From: Gnetum montanum | Taxonomy: Eukaryota; Streptophyta; Gnetopsida; Gnetales; Gnetaceae | Direction of reading: 5' to 3' | NCBI GenBank assembly: GCA_015680685.1 | Contig: MNCI01007868.1 | Coordinates: 297,083 to 361,082, forward strand | Length of the DNA: 64,000 nt | In this document: positions 22,383-32,234 of the stretch, in pieces | How positions within the stretch are numbered: position 1 is the first letter of the stretch | How the letters are laid out: every line of letters begins with the position of its first letter | Made by a program: the position numbers and the translations under genes | Notes under the pieces: generated by a model | Told to the model about the DNA's origin: nothing | Database searches by the model: none | The model's input: the letters and a program-made list of their open reading frames with translations, nothing else

Positions 22383-23420
22383 CTACACACACAAAAAAGG
22401 AGCTAAAGAATAGGTTTTACGCTGGGCCAGCACTGGGAAAAGCCTTTAAGGTTCACATTGGGCATGTAGGTCCTGCACGCTGGGAAGGTGAGCATGTAGA
22501 CCCTACACGCTGAGCATTTTGGCACCCCCCTGCACGTTGAGCATGTTACTAGACTGCATTCCAAACATAAAACTGGCTGTACGTCGAGCAAGGGAGACAA
22601 GGGTTGATGCTGGCCTGCACACTAATATCTACACTAAAGAAACAAGCCAGGCCTCACACAAATTCTATGCGCTGAAATAAGAAAAAAACCAAACACAAAT
22701 GAATGAAAAACAATAAACAAGAACACAAATTTAGACAGAGGAATAGGGTCTACTAGTGCATTGATCATGACCATGATGGGATCATGGACTTGGGTAGGCA
22801 CCGGAGCATCGCTTCACTCTCCTCAGCAAAGGTCAAGTCAAGCTCCTTCCTTCCCTAGTCTCTCACCCGCTTTCCCTTGCCCATCCTATCGCATTGCGTT
22901 CAAGACCTTTACGCTGGAGTAAGGATGTCCATGCTAAAAATCCCTGTCTAGGTTCATGTTGAGGGTTTCTAAGTGAAGGGGTTCATGCTGGAGTCTGGTT
23001 TCGAGGCTTCATGCTGAAACCTCCACGCTGCCTTTAGACTGGGGTTTGTTGTCGCACGCTAACTGCATGATGAAGCATTCACGTTGGGATTTCCAGGGTG
23101 TTCATGCTGGGGTTTCTGCTCCCTGCACACTGAGGGTTTCTCCAGGGCATTCACGCTGGGGCCTTTCATTTGATGCTTCATGCCATGATCTATGCTACCT
23201 TTGCTGCCTCCTGCGCATCGGATCGCCTCCTTTGCTGCCTCCTACGCATCAGATTGTCGCCTTTCCTTGTCCCCTACGACCAGATCCTCACCTCCTCATC
23301 ATGCTAAATCTTCCACTATTTCGCGCTGAAGCTTAGCTTGGGTTCATGCTGAAGCTTAGCTTAGGTTCACGTTGAAGCTTAGTTTGGGTTCACGTTGAAG
23401 CTTAGCTTAGGTTCATGCTG
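22383..23420 (-). promoter_or_regulatory. aORF-T1 first intron, exon 1 and upstream region with T1 motif cluster
   Basis: Dense in copies of the T1 motif: CTGCACGCTGGGAAGG, CTACACGCTGAGC and CTGCACGTTGAGC at 22,470-22,550, and many YACGCTG or TTCATGCTG copies from 22,910 to 23,420. A weak exon 1 candidate (about 22,900-22,780) encodes an EES...CLPKSMIP-like stretch that lines up with EEAIWIISRFLNP in T3. The same motif is found in the LTR and leader. I see no convincing TATA box for the antisense gene here. Confidence 0.6.
23320..23420. repeat. 23-bp tandem repeat, four and a half copies
   Basis: Unit TTCAYGYTGAAGCTTAGCTT plus three bases, repeated head to tail. Each unit contains the motif core TTCACGTTG or TTCATGCTG. 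Confidence 0.9.
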
Positions 23421-23828
23421 TTCTCTTTGGTTATGACTAGATTTTGGGTTTACACCTGCTATAGTGACAAAAGTAACTTGTCTAATTTTAAGTTAATTTT
23501 ATTAGGTATAGATCTTCATGCCCTTCGTTGCTCACGTCCACTCACCCTCATAGAAAATATGCACTTTGGGTATTTTACTCTTAAATAAAATAAAAATAAA
23601 CACAACATTAGCTAAAAAAACATATAAATATAAACAGGTCAAGAATAAAGAAAAAGAGTATGTAGATATGCATTAGACTAAATGTTACCCACATAAAACC
23701 TTCCCTCTCACAGTGACTCCTGTTGCCTAAACTAAACACCTTGGTGCATACTCTTCATCTTGTAGTCTCACACCTAATAAGGATTATAAACCGTACAATC
23801 AATTAGAAATCATAAATGAATAGGTACG
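23421..23828. other. Spacer, no gene seen
   Basis: AT-rich stretch between the motif cluster and cluster B. Confidence 0.5.
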
Positions 23829-23910
23829 TCCCGGTAAGGCCCTAAACTGCCGCGATTGACCAAGTACGGCCTTAAACTGTCGTGCAACCAAGTGAGATGA
23901 TAAACCAACT
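23829..23910 (+). repeat. T1 cluster B of TAAACT-type units
   Basis: Two clear units (GTAAGGCCCTAAACTGCC, GTACGGCCTTAAACTGTC) and a third, diverged one (GATGATAAACCAAC), just upstream of pol. Confidence 0.7.
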
Positions 23911-24153
23911 TTAGCATACTTCAAGCATATTTAATATTTGAATTGGTGTCATAAAATAATAAACAAACCCCCCCTGTTAACGTTGCTTCCTGTGGCTTGG
24001 CAGGATAGCATGAAACTATTCGCACCATTGTTCATCAATGGACCATACAGACCCATCCAACGGGAGATGATCAGAAAGTCCATTGATTTAGACACATTGA
24101 CTTATGAAAACTCCATGGCATCGACAAATGAAATGATATAACGCTTTTAGAGC

Positions 24154-25017
24154 ATGAAGAAATTGCTTGATATTGAAGCTGATAACATCATCGAGGATCC
24201 ATTAATTGAAACCCCCATCACTATGCCAAGCGGCAAAGTTAAGATACTAAAACTAAGTACTTTACTAAACCCACAACTTTCTGATGACATAGAAAAAGTG
24301 CTAAGAAGCAACATCAAGGCATTCGCTTGGTTTTACACTGACATGCTTGGGCTAGACCCTCGAATAGTCCAGCACAACATCATACTCGACCCGAAGTTAA
24401 GACCAATGAAACAAAAAGCACGTAAGGTTAAGCCTGAGGTAGCATTGGCGGTTTGCAATGAGATCACCAAACTTTATCAAGTTGGTTTTATTCGGGCTGT
24501 TGACTACGCTGATTGGGTATCCAACATGGTCATTGTCCCAAAGAAGAATGGAAGCATTCGCCTATGCATTGACTTCTGGGACCTCAACTTAGCGGCCATA
24601 AAAGATGACTTTCCTCTACCTAGTATTGATCAACTGGCTGACTCAACCGCTGGGCATGCACTGCTATCTTTTATGGATGGCTTCTCGGGATATAATCAGA
24701 TCCGAATTAACCCTAAACATCAACTCAGGACAACCTTCGTGACACCATGGGGGACATTTTGTTATATGATGATGCCCTTTGGTTTAAAGAATGCTAGTGC
24801 TACATATCAACGAGCGATGACTTTCATCTTTAGTGATTATATCTTTCACTCGCTCAATGATTACGTAGATGATATAACGGTTAAATCGAAAACACAAGGG
24901 CAGCACATACAAGATTTAGACTTGGTACTTAAGCGTTGTTTAAAATATGAGCTTAGACTGAACCCAAAGAAGTGTGTCTTTGGGGTCAAATCCGGCAAAA
25001 TGCTAGGATTCACTTAA
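24154..25017 (+). pseudogene. T1 reverse transcriptase
   Basis: Open over 287 residues. Contains WVSNMVIVPKKNGSIRLCID, DDFPLPSIDQL, LSFMDGFSGYNQI, TTFVTPWGTFCYMMMPFGLK and the catalytic YVDD at about 24,862, then LNPKKCVFGV. All three catalytic aspartates (MDG, YVDD) are intact. The frame ends at the TAA before a short duplication. Confidence 0.93.
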
Positions 25018-25057
25018 GTAGGGATTCAAGTAAACCTCAGAAGTAGGGATTCAAGTA
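25016..25057 (+). repeat. 25-bp direct duplication breaking T1 pol
   Basis: AAGTAGGGATTCAAGTA occurs twice, at 25,016 and 25,041, offset 25 bases. T2 has a single copy of this region. The extra 25 bases shift the reading frame between RT and RNase H. Confidence 0.85.
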
Positions 25058-25177
25058 TACCTCGATAAGATGAAGGCTATCACAAACTTGCAACCGCCAA
25101 GAAACCTTACAGAACTTCGAGGCCTATAAGGTAGATTACAGTTCATTAGGTACTTTATAGAAAAACTAATTGATAAG

Positions 25178-26320
25178 TTGAAACACATGAACCATTTGCA
25201 ATGCAAGAGTGTGCATTTTCAATGGATCCCACAATGCCAGGAAGCCTTTGACAATATCAAAACGACACTGACTCAATTACCGACAGTTTATTCGCCTCAG
25301 AACAATAAACCATTTTACATCTACCTTGCCACATCGAATTCATCAATAGCATCTATGCTTTGCCAGAAATGAGATGATGGAACCAAAGTTCCCGTTTACT
25401 ACTTAAGCCATGCATTAGTAGCCTATGAAAAGAAATACAACGAGGTGGAGAGGTTATGTTTAGCCCTTATCTTTTCTCTGAAGAAATGGTGAAATTATCT
25501 CTTTCGAAACCAAGTAAACATAATCTGCAAAAAAAATGTACTCAGTGCAATCACAAACAACATGTATGAATCAAGCAAGATAGCTCGATGGAAGGCAATG
25601 ATTGCTGATTTTGACCTACATTACATAGCCCAATCATCCATCAAAGGTCAAACTATAGTCAATCAGATGACCGCATCACCAACACAAGATCAAGAAACGA
25701 TTAATCTAGAGTTTCCAGATGAAAACGTAAGCACAATTGACATAGTGCCCGATAACTATGATGCTATATTAAACTTTGATGGAGCATCCGCCTCCCGAGG
25801 GGAAAGTGCTACCATCGTTATCACATATCCCTTCGAGGAAATCCAACCCTTTGCTTACCGATTTAACTTTCCTTGTACCAATAATGTAGTAGAGTATGAA
25901 GGTCTCCTTAGAGGCCTCATGGCAGCACAAGCTTCAAACATCACACATCTCGTAGTTAGAGGCGACTCACAGTTAATCATAAACCAGGTCAAAGATGTTT
26001 ACACATGCAAAGCATCCCATCTACAACCCTTCTGTGACTTGACGAAACACTTGCTGAAATAGTTTATAAATATAGAACTACAACATGTGCTTAGAAATGA
26101 TAATACCATTGCAGATGCACTAGCCACATTAGCTCTAAATATCTCACCCGATATGTTTCGTGCGTTGCCCAGTTCCATCGCGAGCTACGACAAGCCCATA
26201 ACTGATGCTTCTGATATACTTCCCATAGCATCTGTTAGCATGACACACATCGTAGAATGGTACGATGACATCAAAGAGTACCTTCTATATGGCGAACCAT
26301 CTCAATATCTAACGAATGCT
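25178..26320 (+). pseudogene. T1 RNase H and archaeal-type RNase H
   Basis: The first domain (25,178-25,560) has FQWIPQCQEAFDNIK, FYIYLATSNSSIASMLCQK and VYYLSHALVAYEKKYNEVER, the usual Ty3 RNase H order, with catalytic residues altered (YLATS). After SKIARWKAMIADFDLHY, a second domain starts at about 25,755: ILNFDGASASRG, then TNNVVEYEGLLRGLMAA, VVRGDSQLIINQV and NTIADALATLA. These contain the D-E-D residues of the archaeal-type RNase H (RVT_3-like) that defines Tat elements. Confidence 0.88.
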
Positions 26321-26329
26321 TAGAAGGAC

Positions 26330-27496
26330 GAAGTACGAAAATGCTCTAGACAATATACACTAGTAGGAGATACACTATGTCGTAGATCTTATGAGGCAAT
26401 CTTGTTAACATGCGTTAGTACTACCAATGGCCAAACCATTGTGGAATAAGTTCATGAAGGACTATGTGGAGAGCACATAGCGCCTAAAGAAATGGCAACA
26501 AAAATTAGACGTTTAGGCTATTATTGGCCACATATGGAGTACGATTGCTTCTCCAAGGTCAAGAGGTGCAATATGTGTCAAAAGCACGGTAATCTTATAC
26601 ATGTTCCACCTAATAAATTGCATACGACTCAAATCACATGGCCTTTCTAGAAATGGGGGTTAGACATTATAGGACCAATAACTCCCCCATCTTCTATGGG
26701 ACATAGCTTTATCATAACCGCAACAGAATACTTTACTAAATGGGTAGAAGCTATTTCCCTTAGAAAAACCACATCAAAAAAAGTATGCAACTTCATCTTA
26801 GAAAATATTGTGACCTGTTTTGACATCCCGATGAGTATCATCACTGACAATGGGCCACAATTCAGTAGTGTCGAAACAAAAATATTCTGTGAGAGCTTAG
26901 GTATTAAACACTCATTTTCATCACCTTACTACCCTCAGAGCAATGGACAAGCAGAAGCCACGAATAAGATTGTCATCTTAGTGCTCAAGAAGATGCTTAC
27001 TCAGAGCAAGAAAAGATGGCACGAGCAGCTAGTATACGTGTTATGGACCTACCGGACTACACATCAGACATCCACAGGTAAAACACCATATAGTCTTGTT
27101 TATGGATTAGAAGCTATTTTACCTCTGGAGTTGCAGGTGCCATCTCTAAGGATCATACTCTTTGGACTCCTTGATGAAGGTCAAAACAATGCCTTGTGCA
27201 TTTTTGACCTCAACTCAGTGGAAGAAGAACGCACATGAATGCTTGCTCAAATCGAGTGGTACTAGAAGAAACAACGATGGTGCCATCAGCACGACATTCA
27301 CAAGCACCCAATCAAAGAAGGTGACCTTGTACTTAAGGCAATCCATGAACACCCGAACAAATTCTCAGCCAACTGGGAAGGGCCTTACTTGGTCACCAAA
27401 GCATACGATAATGAAGCGTTTAAGCTAGCTGATATAAATGGTAATGAGCTTGCTCATCCAACGAACCACCTGTACCTTAAACCATTTCACGTCTAA
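26330..27496 (+). pseudogene. T1 integrase
   Basis: The zinc-binding head H-H-C-C is seen in HEGLCGEH, then YYWPHMEYD, then CNMCQKHG (26,450-26,590). The core has GLDIIGPI, TDNGPQFSS and GQAEATN, the D-D-E triad complete, with YFTKWVEAISLR and WTYRTTHQTSTGKTPYSLVY. The C-terminal SH3-like part runs to HLYLKPFHV and the stop. No chromodomain follows, as expected for Tat elements. Stops lie at 26,321, 26,448, 26,648 and 27,236. Confidence 0.9.
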
Positions 27497-27499
27497 ACA

Positions 27500-27790
27500 T
27501 CGCAGTATGTGAACGTCCTGGAATCATGACGGTAAACTGATACCACAGAATGTCCTGGCATCATGACGGTAAATCGACACCACAAAGCTCTGTTCGACAA
27601 GACACTAAACTATCACACTTATTCACTAGAGTCCGCTAAGACTATAAACTAGCTTGCCTCTTCATAGTCCTCCAAGACTATAAACTAGCATCGCACCGTC
27701 CGCCACGACAATAAACTGGCAACGTCCAACGGGTTATGACATAAAACTAACCCATGATAGTCCGCTAAGACTATAAACTAGCAAGATCAT
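27500..27790 (+). repeat. T1 cluster C of TAAACTAGC units
   Basis: About nine units starting a few bases after the pol stop. The clearest is GTCCGCTAAGACTATAAACT plus AGC, seen three times with small changes. Others read CATGACGGTAAACTGATACC and CCACGACAATAAACTGGC. Unit spacing is irregular, 30-50 bp. Confidence 0.85.
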
Positions 27791-28953
27791 CTCTGGCACA
27801 TTCATCTACTACTGTAATTCATGAAATTTCTTCATCAACGCTTGCTACATCATTCATCACATCAGCTCTGACAACACTATTGCTACTCATTTTGTTTGCC
27901 TTAAGTTTCACATGGTGCCTCCATTTGCATCGGCCACATTCTTGCCTAAGTGTTCGCTAACTCATTCACTCACAGTTTTCTTGTCTTCTTGGAGTTGTAT
28001 TTGTAGGATGATACCTAGTGGTGCTCATACATGGATACACTTCATCATGGTGACAAGGTGCCACATTGTTTCTGACACACACAACTAGGTTAATCAATTT
28101 GTTCAAAAGTACATTCCTAGCTCCTAATTCATTCTCCATTTCCCCAACATTCTCATTCCCCTTCCTACTTGATTAAAGTTCTCAGATACACCCAGTACAC
28201 CCCAAAACTTTGAACACACTGTTGCACGTTGCGACATCCTCTAAGTAGTTGCAACAAAAAACACAATACATGGTGCATGACACAAAATGCAAGTGCTCAA
28301 ACACAAGCAAGGCACAATAAGTAGGCTCTTTCAAAAAGACCAAAAAGAAAATAGAAAAAAAAAACAAAAAGATATCAAAGAGCAAAGAGAAAAATGGACC
28401 ACAAGACTCTTGGCACTTTCCATACAAGCCCTAGGTGGGAAGGAAGTTGTCTTGGAAAGAAATACTTGTGTCTCAAACCATCATGTTTCACCTCACTACA
28501 TGGTTTTGGTTGTCATACAATGGGTTCTCTTAGATACTCCACAAGGGTCTTGTTTCTCCAAAGAATGCATCACCTCATCATGTGGCTTTGGTTGTGGCAA
28601 CGAGTTCTCTTAAACATGATACAAGAGTCTCGTTCCTCCAAAGGACGTACTCCTCATGCCTTGGTTCCAAGTCTGCCAAATATTGGCCATTGACAAGGAA
28701 CAACATGACTTGTTTGCACAAAGATGAACACTCCTCTCCCACACTAGAACAATCCCTTGATTAATTCCCAATCCCACAGTTACAAACATCTCCTCTAGAT
28801 ATCACCTCAAAACTTCATTTCCCAATCCTAGGTACTTCTAAACACAATGCGAGGACATTTGGCCAAGTGTCAAAGGACAATGCTACTAAGTTGCTTGTGG
28901 TGTTTTGTACTTCTTTGTCGATGCTTCTCAGGTCGATCCCTCCAAGCGTCAAC
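27791..28953. other. T1 spacer between pol and PPT
   Basis: No gene seen on either strand. Contains the tandem repeat at 28,478-28,655. A Lys/Glu-rich frame on the plus strand at 28,287 arises from an A-rich stretch. Confidence 0.6.
28478..28655. repeat. Tandem repeat, about 85-bp unit, two copies
   Basis: Each copy runs CACCTCA..ATGTGGCTTTGGTTGT, GGGTTCTCTTA, then ACAAGGGTCTTGTTTCTCCA and AAG. The second copy is diverged. Confidence 0.75.
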
Positions 28954-28966
28954 AAAGAGGGGCCAA
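28954..28966 (+). other. T1 polypurine tract
   Basis: AAAGAGGGGCCAA directly before the TG of the 3' LTR. T2 has AAAGAGGAGCCA at the same place (50,224-50,236). Confidence 0.8.
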
Positions 28967-30487
28967 TGAAACACCACAAAAATTTGGACCTAACACTTTC
29001 GGACAAGAATCAAGCTAAGTCATGATGCTTCCCAACATGACCAAAACTTGCGAACTTCGCACACAGCATCAAACAGAGTCGAATCAAGCAAGTAAAAGTT
29101 CCCCGAGATCCATTGGAGACCACATCAACATCTAACAACAAGAACTACAAGTTTCAAACTCAAAACACTTAGTTTTGACTAAGTATACTTCTTGCACATG
29201 GGCCTACATGCTCAGCGTGCAGCATCTTTTGGGCCCCAAAAAATGAGCCAAAACATGCTAGAATTGAGCGTTTGAACCCCCTAGGACCTTCACCAAGGTC
29301 CCCAGTAGCTCTCAGCCTCCTGAAAATCAAATTTTGGACTCCAAATGATGGGTTTTCATTCATGTACGCCCAGCATGCATGCCCAGCGTGCACCATCAAG
29401 GATCTCTCAAAATAAGCATCCCAGAATAAGATCTCCACCTACAATCGATCTCAGAGGTAAGGCGATTATCAGGCATCATCCCAGGCTCCCAAAAATGGAG
29501 ATCCAACCTTGAAATGATGCACTTCCATGACCTACACGTTGAGCATACATACTCTACATGCCCAGCGTGCATGCCCGGTGCATAACACAACACAAGAAGC
29601 CTTCCAAAACCGTATTAGATCACGTCCAAATGAGCTAAAAATATACAAGAAGCATTCTCATGACACCAGAGCTCAAATCCAAGGGCATGTTTAAGATTCT
29701 CTATTGTAACAGTAATGTTCATTTGTAAAGTTCAATTCTTTTGTATTGGTCAAGTCTGTACGTTGGGTTCATACGGCCAGCGTGTACACACTGGCATGCA
29801 GCACGCTGCATAGTTGTAATATTCTTTGCACTTGGGCAATGCAGCCACATGTCATCCAACCTGAAATTTTCTCACCAATGACCACTCATACTACTCTAGA
29901 TCCAAGTTTCACATCCTAAAACCTATAAAAACCCCAATTTTCCACCAAGTAAAGGGGAGGGGGAAGATAAAAAGAAAATCACATTTGGAGACAATTGAGA
30001 ACACCAACCCTGCATGCTGGACTTCTACCCTGCATGCTGACCATACAACCTTCACGCTGTGCCTACAGTCCAAACCAACGTACCATCATCCCTCCACATT
30101 CATCGGGGCTCTTCATCCGTCTTGTGTCAGATCCACAATTGCGTTCAGTCCGGTGCACTGTAATCTTCACTTTACAATAAAATTGCTTCATTTCTGATCA
30201 AGATTTGTTATAGTTTTCATTCATTCTTGCTTACCTCTTTGTTTATATTCCTACACATTTACATTTTGGTTTATGCTTATTATGTTGTTTACACATAACC
30301 CAGCGTATTGCACATCGGCATATGTTTGGGGAAATCCTTGTCTGATCCTTGTATGGACCACCCAAGGTACTCTACCTTTGTCAGTTCCAGCTCGTCCTCA
30401 AGTGAAGGTAGAGTCTTATGTGCCTATCTGTAGATCTCTCAGTGTTTGTTTCATTCCAGCCTTACACCAATGATTTCGGATGGTACA
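28967..30487 (+). mobile_element. T1 3' LTR
   Basis: 1,521 bp from TGAAACACC to TGGTACA, with TATA at 29,924-29,931 and AATAAA at 30,176-30,181 as in the 5' LTR. Many of the differences from the 5' LTR are transitions. It ends exactly at the second GAGGT target copy. Confidence 0.95.
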
Positions 30488-30840
30488 GAGGTAACAAGAT
30501 AACTAAAAATGGAATCATTCATACCTTCTCTATTTCTCTACCACTTACCCAATTTAGTTTTACCCTCTCGGTCAAGTTTGCTCTTTCTTTGTTTGTTCAT
30601 GGCATTTTTGAGAAATAAATCTCTTGCATAAATAATGCTAAAAAACGCCATGAATAAAGAAAGAGCAAACCTGACTGAGAGGGTAAAACTAAATTGGGTA
30701 AATGGTAGAGAAATAGAGGAGGAATGAGTGATTCCGTTTTTAGTTATCTTGTTACCTCGTTCAATAGTCGAGCTTGGTTAACATTATTTTTTTAAAAATC
30801 ATCTCGGCCAATTTATATATATATATATATATATATCTAA
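30488..30840 (+). mobile_element. Foldback element, main part, with T1 target duplication
   Basis: Starts with the right GAGGT copy (30,488-30,492). Bases 30,493-30,610 form an inverted repeat with 30,640-30,760 around a short loop, and 30,760-30,840 is the inverted copy of 11,722-11,816. The right end TATATATCTAAGTTAGT mirrors the left end. Arms are about 210 bp and differ by few changes. There is no coding capacity. Confidence 0.85.
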
Positions 30841-30846
30841 GTTAGT

Positions 30847-31256
30847 GGAGCGGTTTTGTGGGCTATGAGTAGAATTTAATTATTTTTTTATTTTTTAAGT
30901 TATCATCACTATTTGCATTCCAAATAATATATATTGGTAAACATAACTTGGTTAAAATAAAATTTTATATATTTCGTATATGTTGATGAAGGAATACATT
31001 GCACAATTATTGCAACAAACATTAGAGCTGTATAATAGGATTGAGCAAAAGGCAAAATACAATGATAAGTGTGAACTCAATATGCCTAATCCTTCAATTA
31101 AGCAAAACAAACTTCCTGTGCAATTCTACTTTGATGATGTTTAGCATTTGAAATCTTTCTGTATCTTTGCACATAAAAAGGAGGATGAATCTTTAAAGAA
31201 TCAATGGTCTTGACTTCAGATAATGCAACAAGCATTATACCCGTAAGTTCTCTTGT
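30847..31256. repeat. First copy of a 405-bp direct duplication
   Basis: Starts AGCGG, then TATGAGTAGAATTTAATTAT. Matches 31,258 to about 31,675 base by base with scattered substitutions. It carries the last part of the helicase fragment on the minus strand plus its 3' flank. Confidence 0.9.
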
Positions 31257-31257
31257 G

Positions 31258-31675
31258 TAGCGGTTTCACGACCTATGAGTAGAATTTAATTATTTTTTTT
31301 ATTTTTTAAGTTATCATCACTATTTGCATTCCAAATAATATATACTAGTAAACATAAATGGGTTAAAATAAAATTTTATATATTTCATATATGTTGATGA
31401 AGGAATACATTGCACAATTATTGTAATAAACATTATAGGGCTGCATAATAGGATTGAGCAAAAGGAAAAATACAACGATAAGTGTGAACTTAATATACCT
31501 AATCCTCCAATTGAGCAAAATGAACTTCCTGTGCAATTCTACTTGGAGATGTTTAGCATCTAAAATCTTTCTGTATCTTTGCACATGAAAAGGAGGATGA
31601 ATCTTTAAATAATCAATGGTCTTGACTCCAAATAATGCAACAAACGTTAGACCCATAACTTCTCTTGAATCAATG
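31258..31675. repeat. Second copy of a 405-bp direct duplication
   Basis: Tandem with the first copy. It continues on its right side into the remaining helicase sequence, so this is probably the original and 30,847-31,256 the derived copy. Confidence 0.9.
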
Positions 31676-32073
31676 TGAATAGTAGCCTTATCTAGAGTCA
31701 TTCCTTGAGATTTATGAATAGTCATGGCCCATGCCAACTATAATGGTGACTAACGAGATGCTCCTTGGACCACATGTACAATTGGCACATGATGAGGATT
31801 ACCATTATCAAAGGCACATTCGATGTAGGAGTAAAAATCAACAATAATGTATAATGGTAATGCATGTGGCTATTTACCTTAAGGATACATAATACTATGA
31901 ATCATGCTAAGTACACCATTCACCAATCCTACTTCAGGCCAAAGGTTAATTGTAAGCATTACCCTTACACCTTCACATATAAGCAGAGATTGCATTACTT
32001 GTTGCAGTAGATAGTTGTTGTTGCTAATCTTGAAGAAAGTGTTTTTCACCTTCTCTATTGAGATTAATAGCAA
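31540..32073 (-). pseudogene. PIF1-like helicase, C-terminal fragment
   Basis: The minus strand encodes CEGVRVMLTINLWPEVGLVN, HSIMYP, then YIIVDF, HHVPIVHVVQ, LAWAMTIHKSQGMTLDKATI, then MGLTFVALFGVKTIDYL and PPFHVQRY. These are the late helicase motifs of PIF1 family proteins, in order, with a few stops (near 31,870 and 31,740). The AWAxTIHKSQGLTLDKA form differs from the Helitron form, so I do not call it a Helitron. The N-terminal half with the Walker motifs is missing. Confidence 0.8.
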
Positions 32074-32234
32074 CAGAATCTATGTTTCTAAAAATGCATG
32101 AATTCCAATATTGCACCTCTTAATCTTGTAACACAATGCCTAAGCTCAATATCTTTAAATATTGCATCACACCATAACTGTCATCACCTTAACTGTTGCC
32201 AGGATCGTAACCATCACTGTAACCATAATTGTCA

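Larger units (their letters stand above)
18670..22900 (-). pseudogene. aORF-T1: spliced antisense gene inside T1
   Basis: Eight exons on the strand opposite to gag and pol: E1 about 22,900-22,780, E2 22,382-21,902, E3 about 21,825-21,510, E4 21,458-20,412, E5 20,306-20,037, E6 19,947-19,744, E7 19,640-18,870, E8 18,771-18,670. All but the first intron are short, about 80-110 bp. Donors are GTAAGG, GTAAGT, GTATGT, GTACAT and GTAAGT. Homologous exons occur at the corresponding place in T2 and T3, and partly in T4. The predicted product is about 1,000 residues: NIF-like pseudo-phosphatase, helical block, plant-transposon-protein-like domain, acidic block, helical charged region and Gly/Pro tail. 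About eight stops make this copy dead. No function is known. Confidence 0.8.
24004..27496 (+). pseudogene. T1 pol: RT, RNase H, archaeal-type RNase H, integrase
   Basis: The coding frame can be followed from a pyrimidine-rich stretch and a GGCTTGGCAG acceptor candidate at 24,003 to the stop TAA at 27,494-27,496. T2 has an acceptor candidate (ATTGTGACAG) at 44,958 in the same relation to its homologous coding start. In-frame stops occur near 24,139, 25,015, 25,370, 26,060, 26,321, 26,448, 26,648 and 27,236, and a 25-bp duplication shifts the frame at 25,016-25,057. Domains are listed separately. It replicates the element through an RNA intermediate and integrates the copy. Confidence 0.9.
11817..30487 (+). 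mobile_element. T1: full-length Tat-like Ty3/gypsy retrotransposon with antisense gene
   Basis: 18,671 bp. Order: 5' LTR, PBS, leader, gag, protease, repeat cluster A, antisense gene aORF, private-motif region, cluster B, RT, RNase H, archaeal-type RNase H, integrase, cluster C, spacer, PPT, 3' LTR. It is flanked by the perfect GAGGT duplication. The dual RNase H is the established mark of the plant Tat lineage. Coding regions carry several stops and frameshifts, so the copy is dead. In the first 147 or so LTR bases I count about 11 differences between the two LTRs by eye, which points to an old insertion. Confidence 0.93.

Noticed and set aside
28287-28613. Lys-rich 108-codon frame in the T1 spacer
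   Set aside because: Starts in an A-rich stretch, has no family match and no counterpart in T2.
31540-32073. Helitron
   Set aside because: No Rep domain, no hairpin and CTRR end seen, and the helicase motif form is not the Helitron one.
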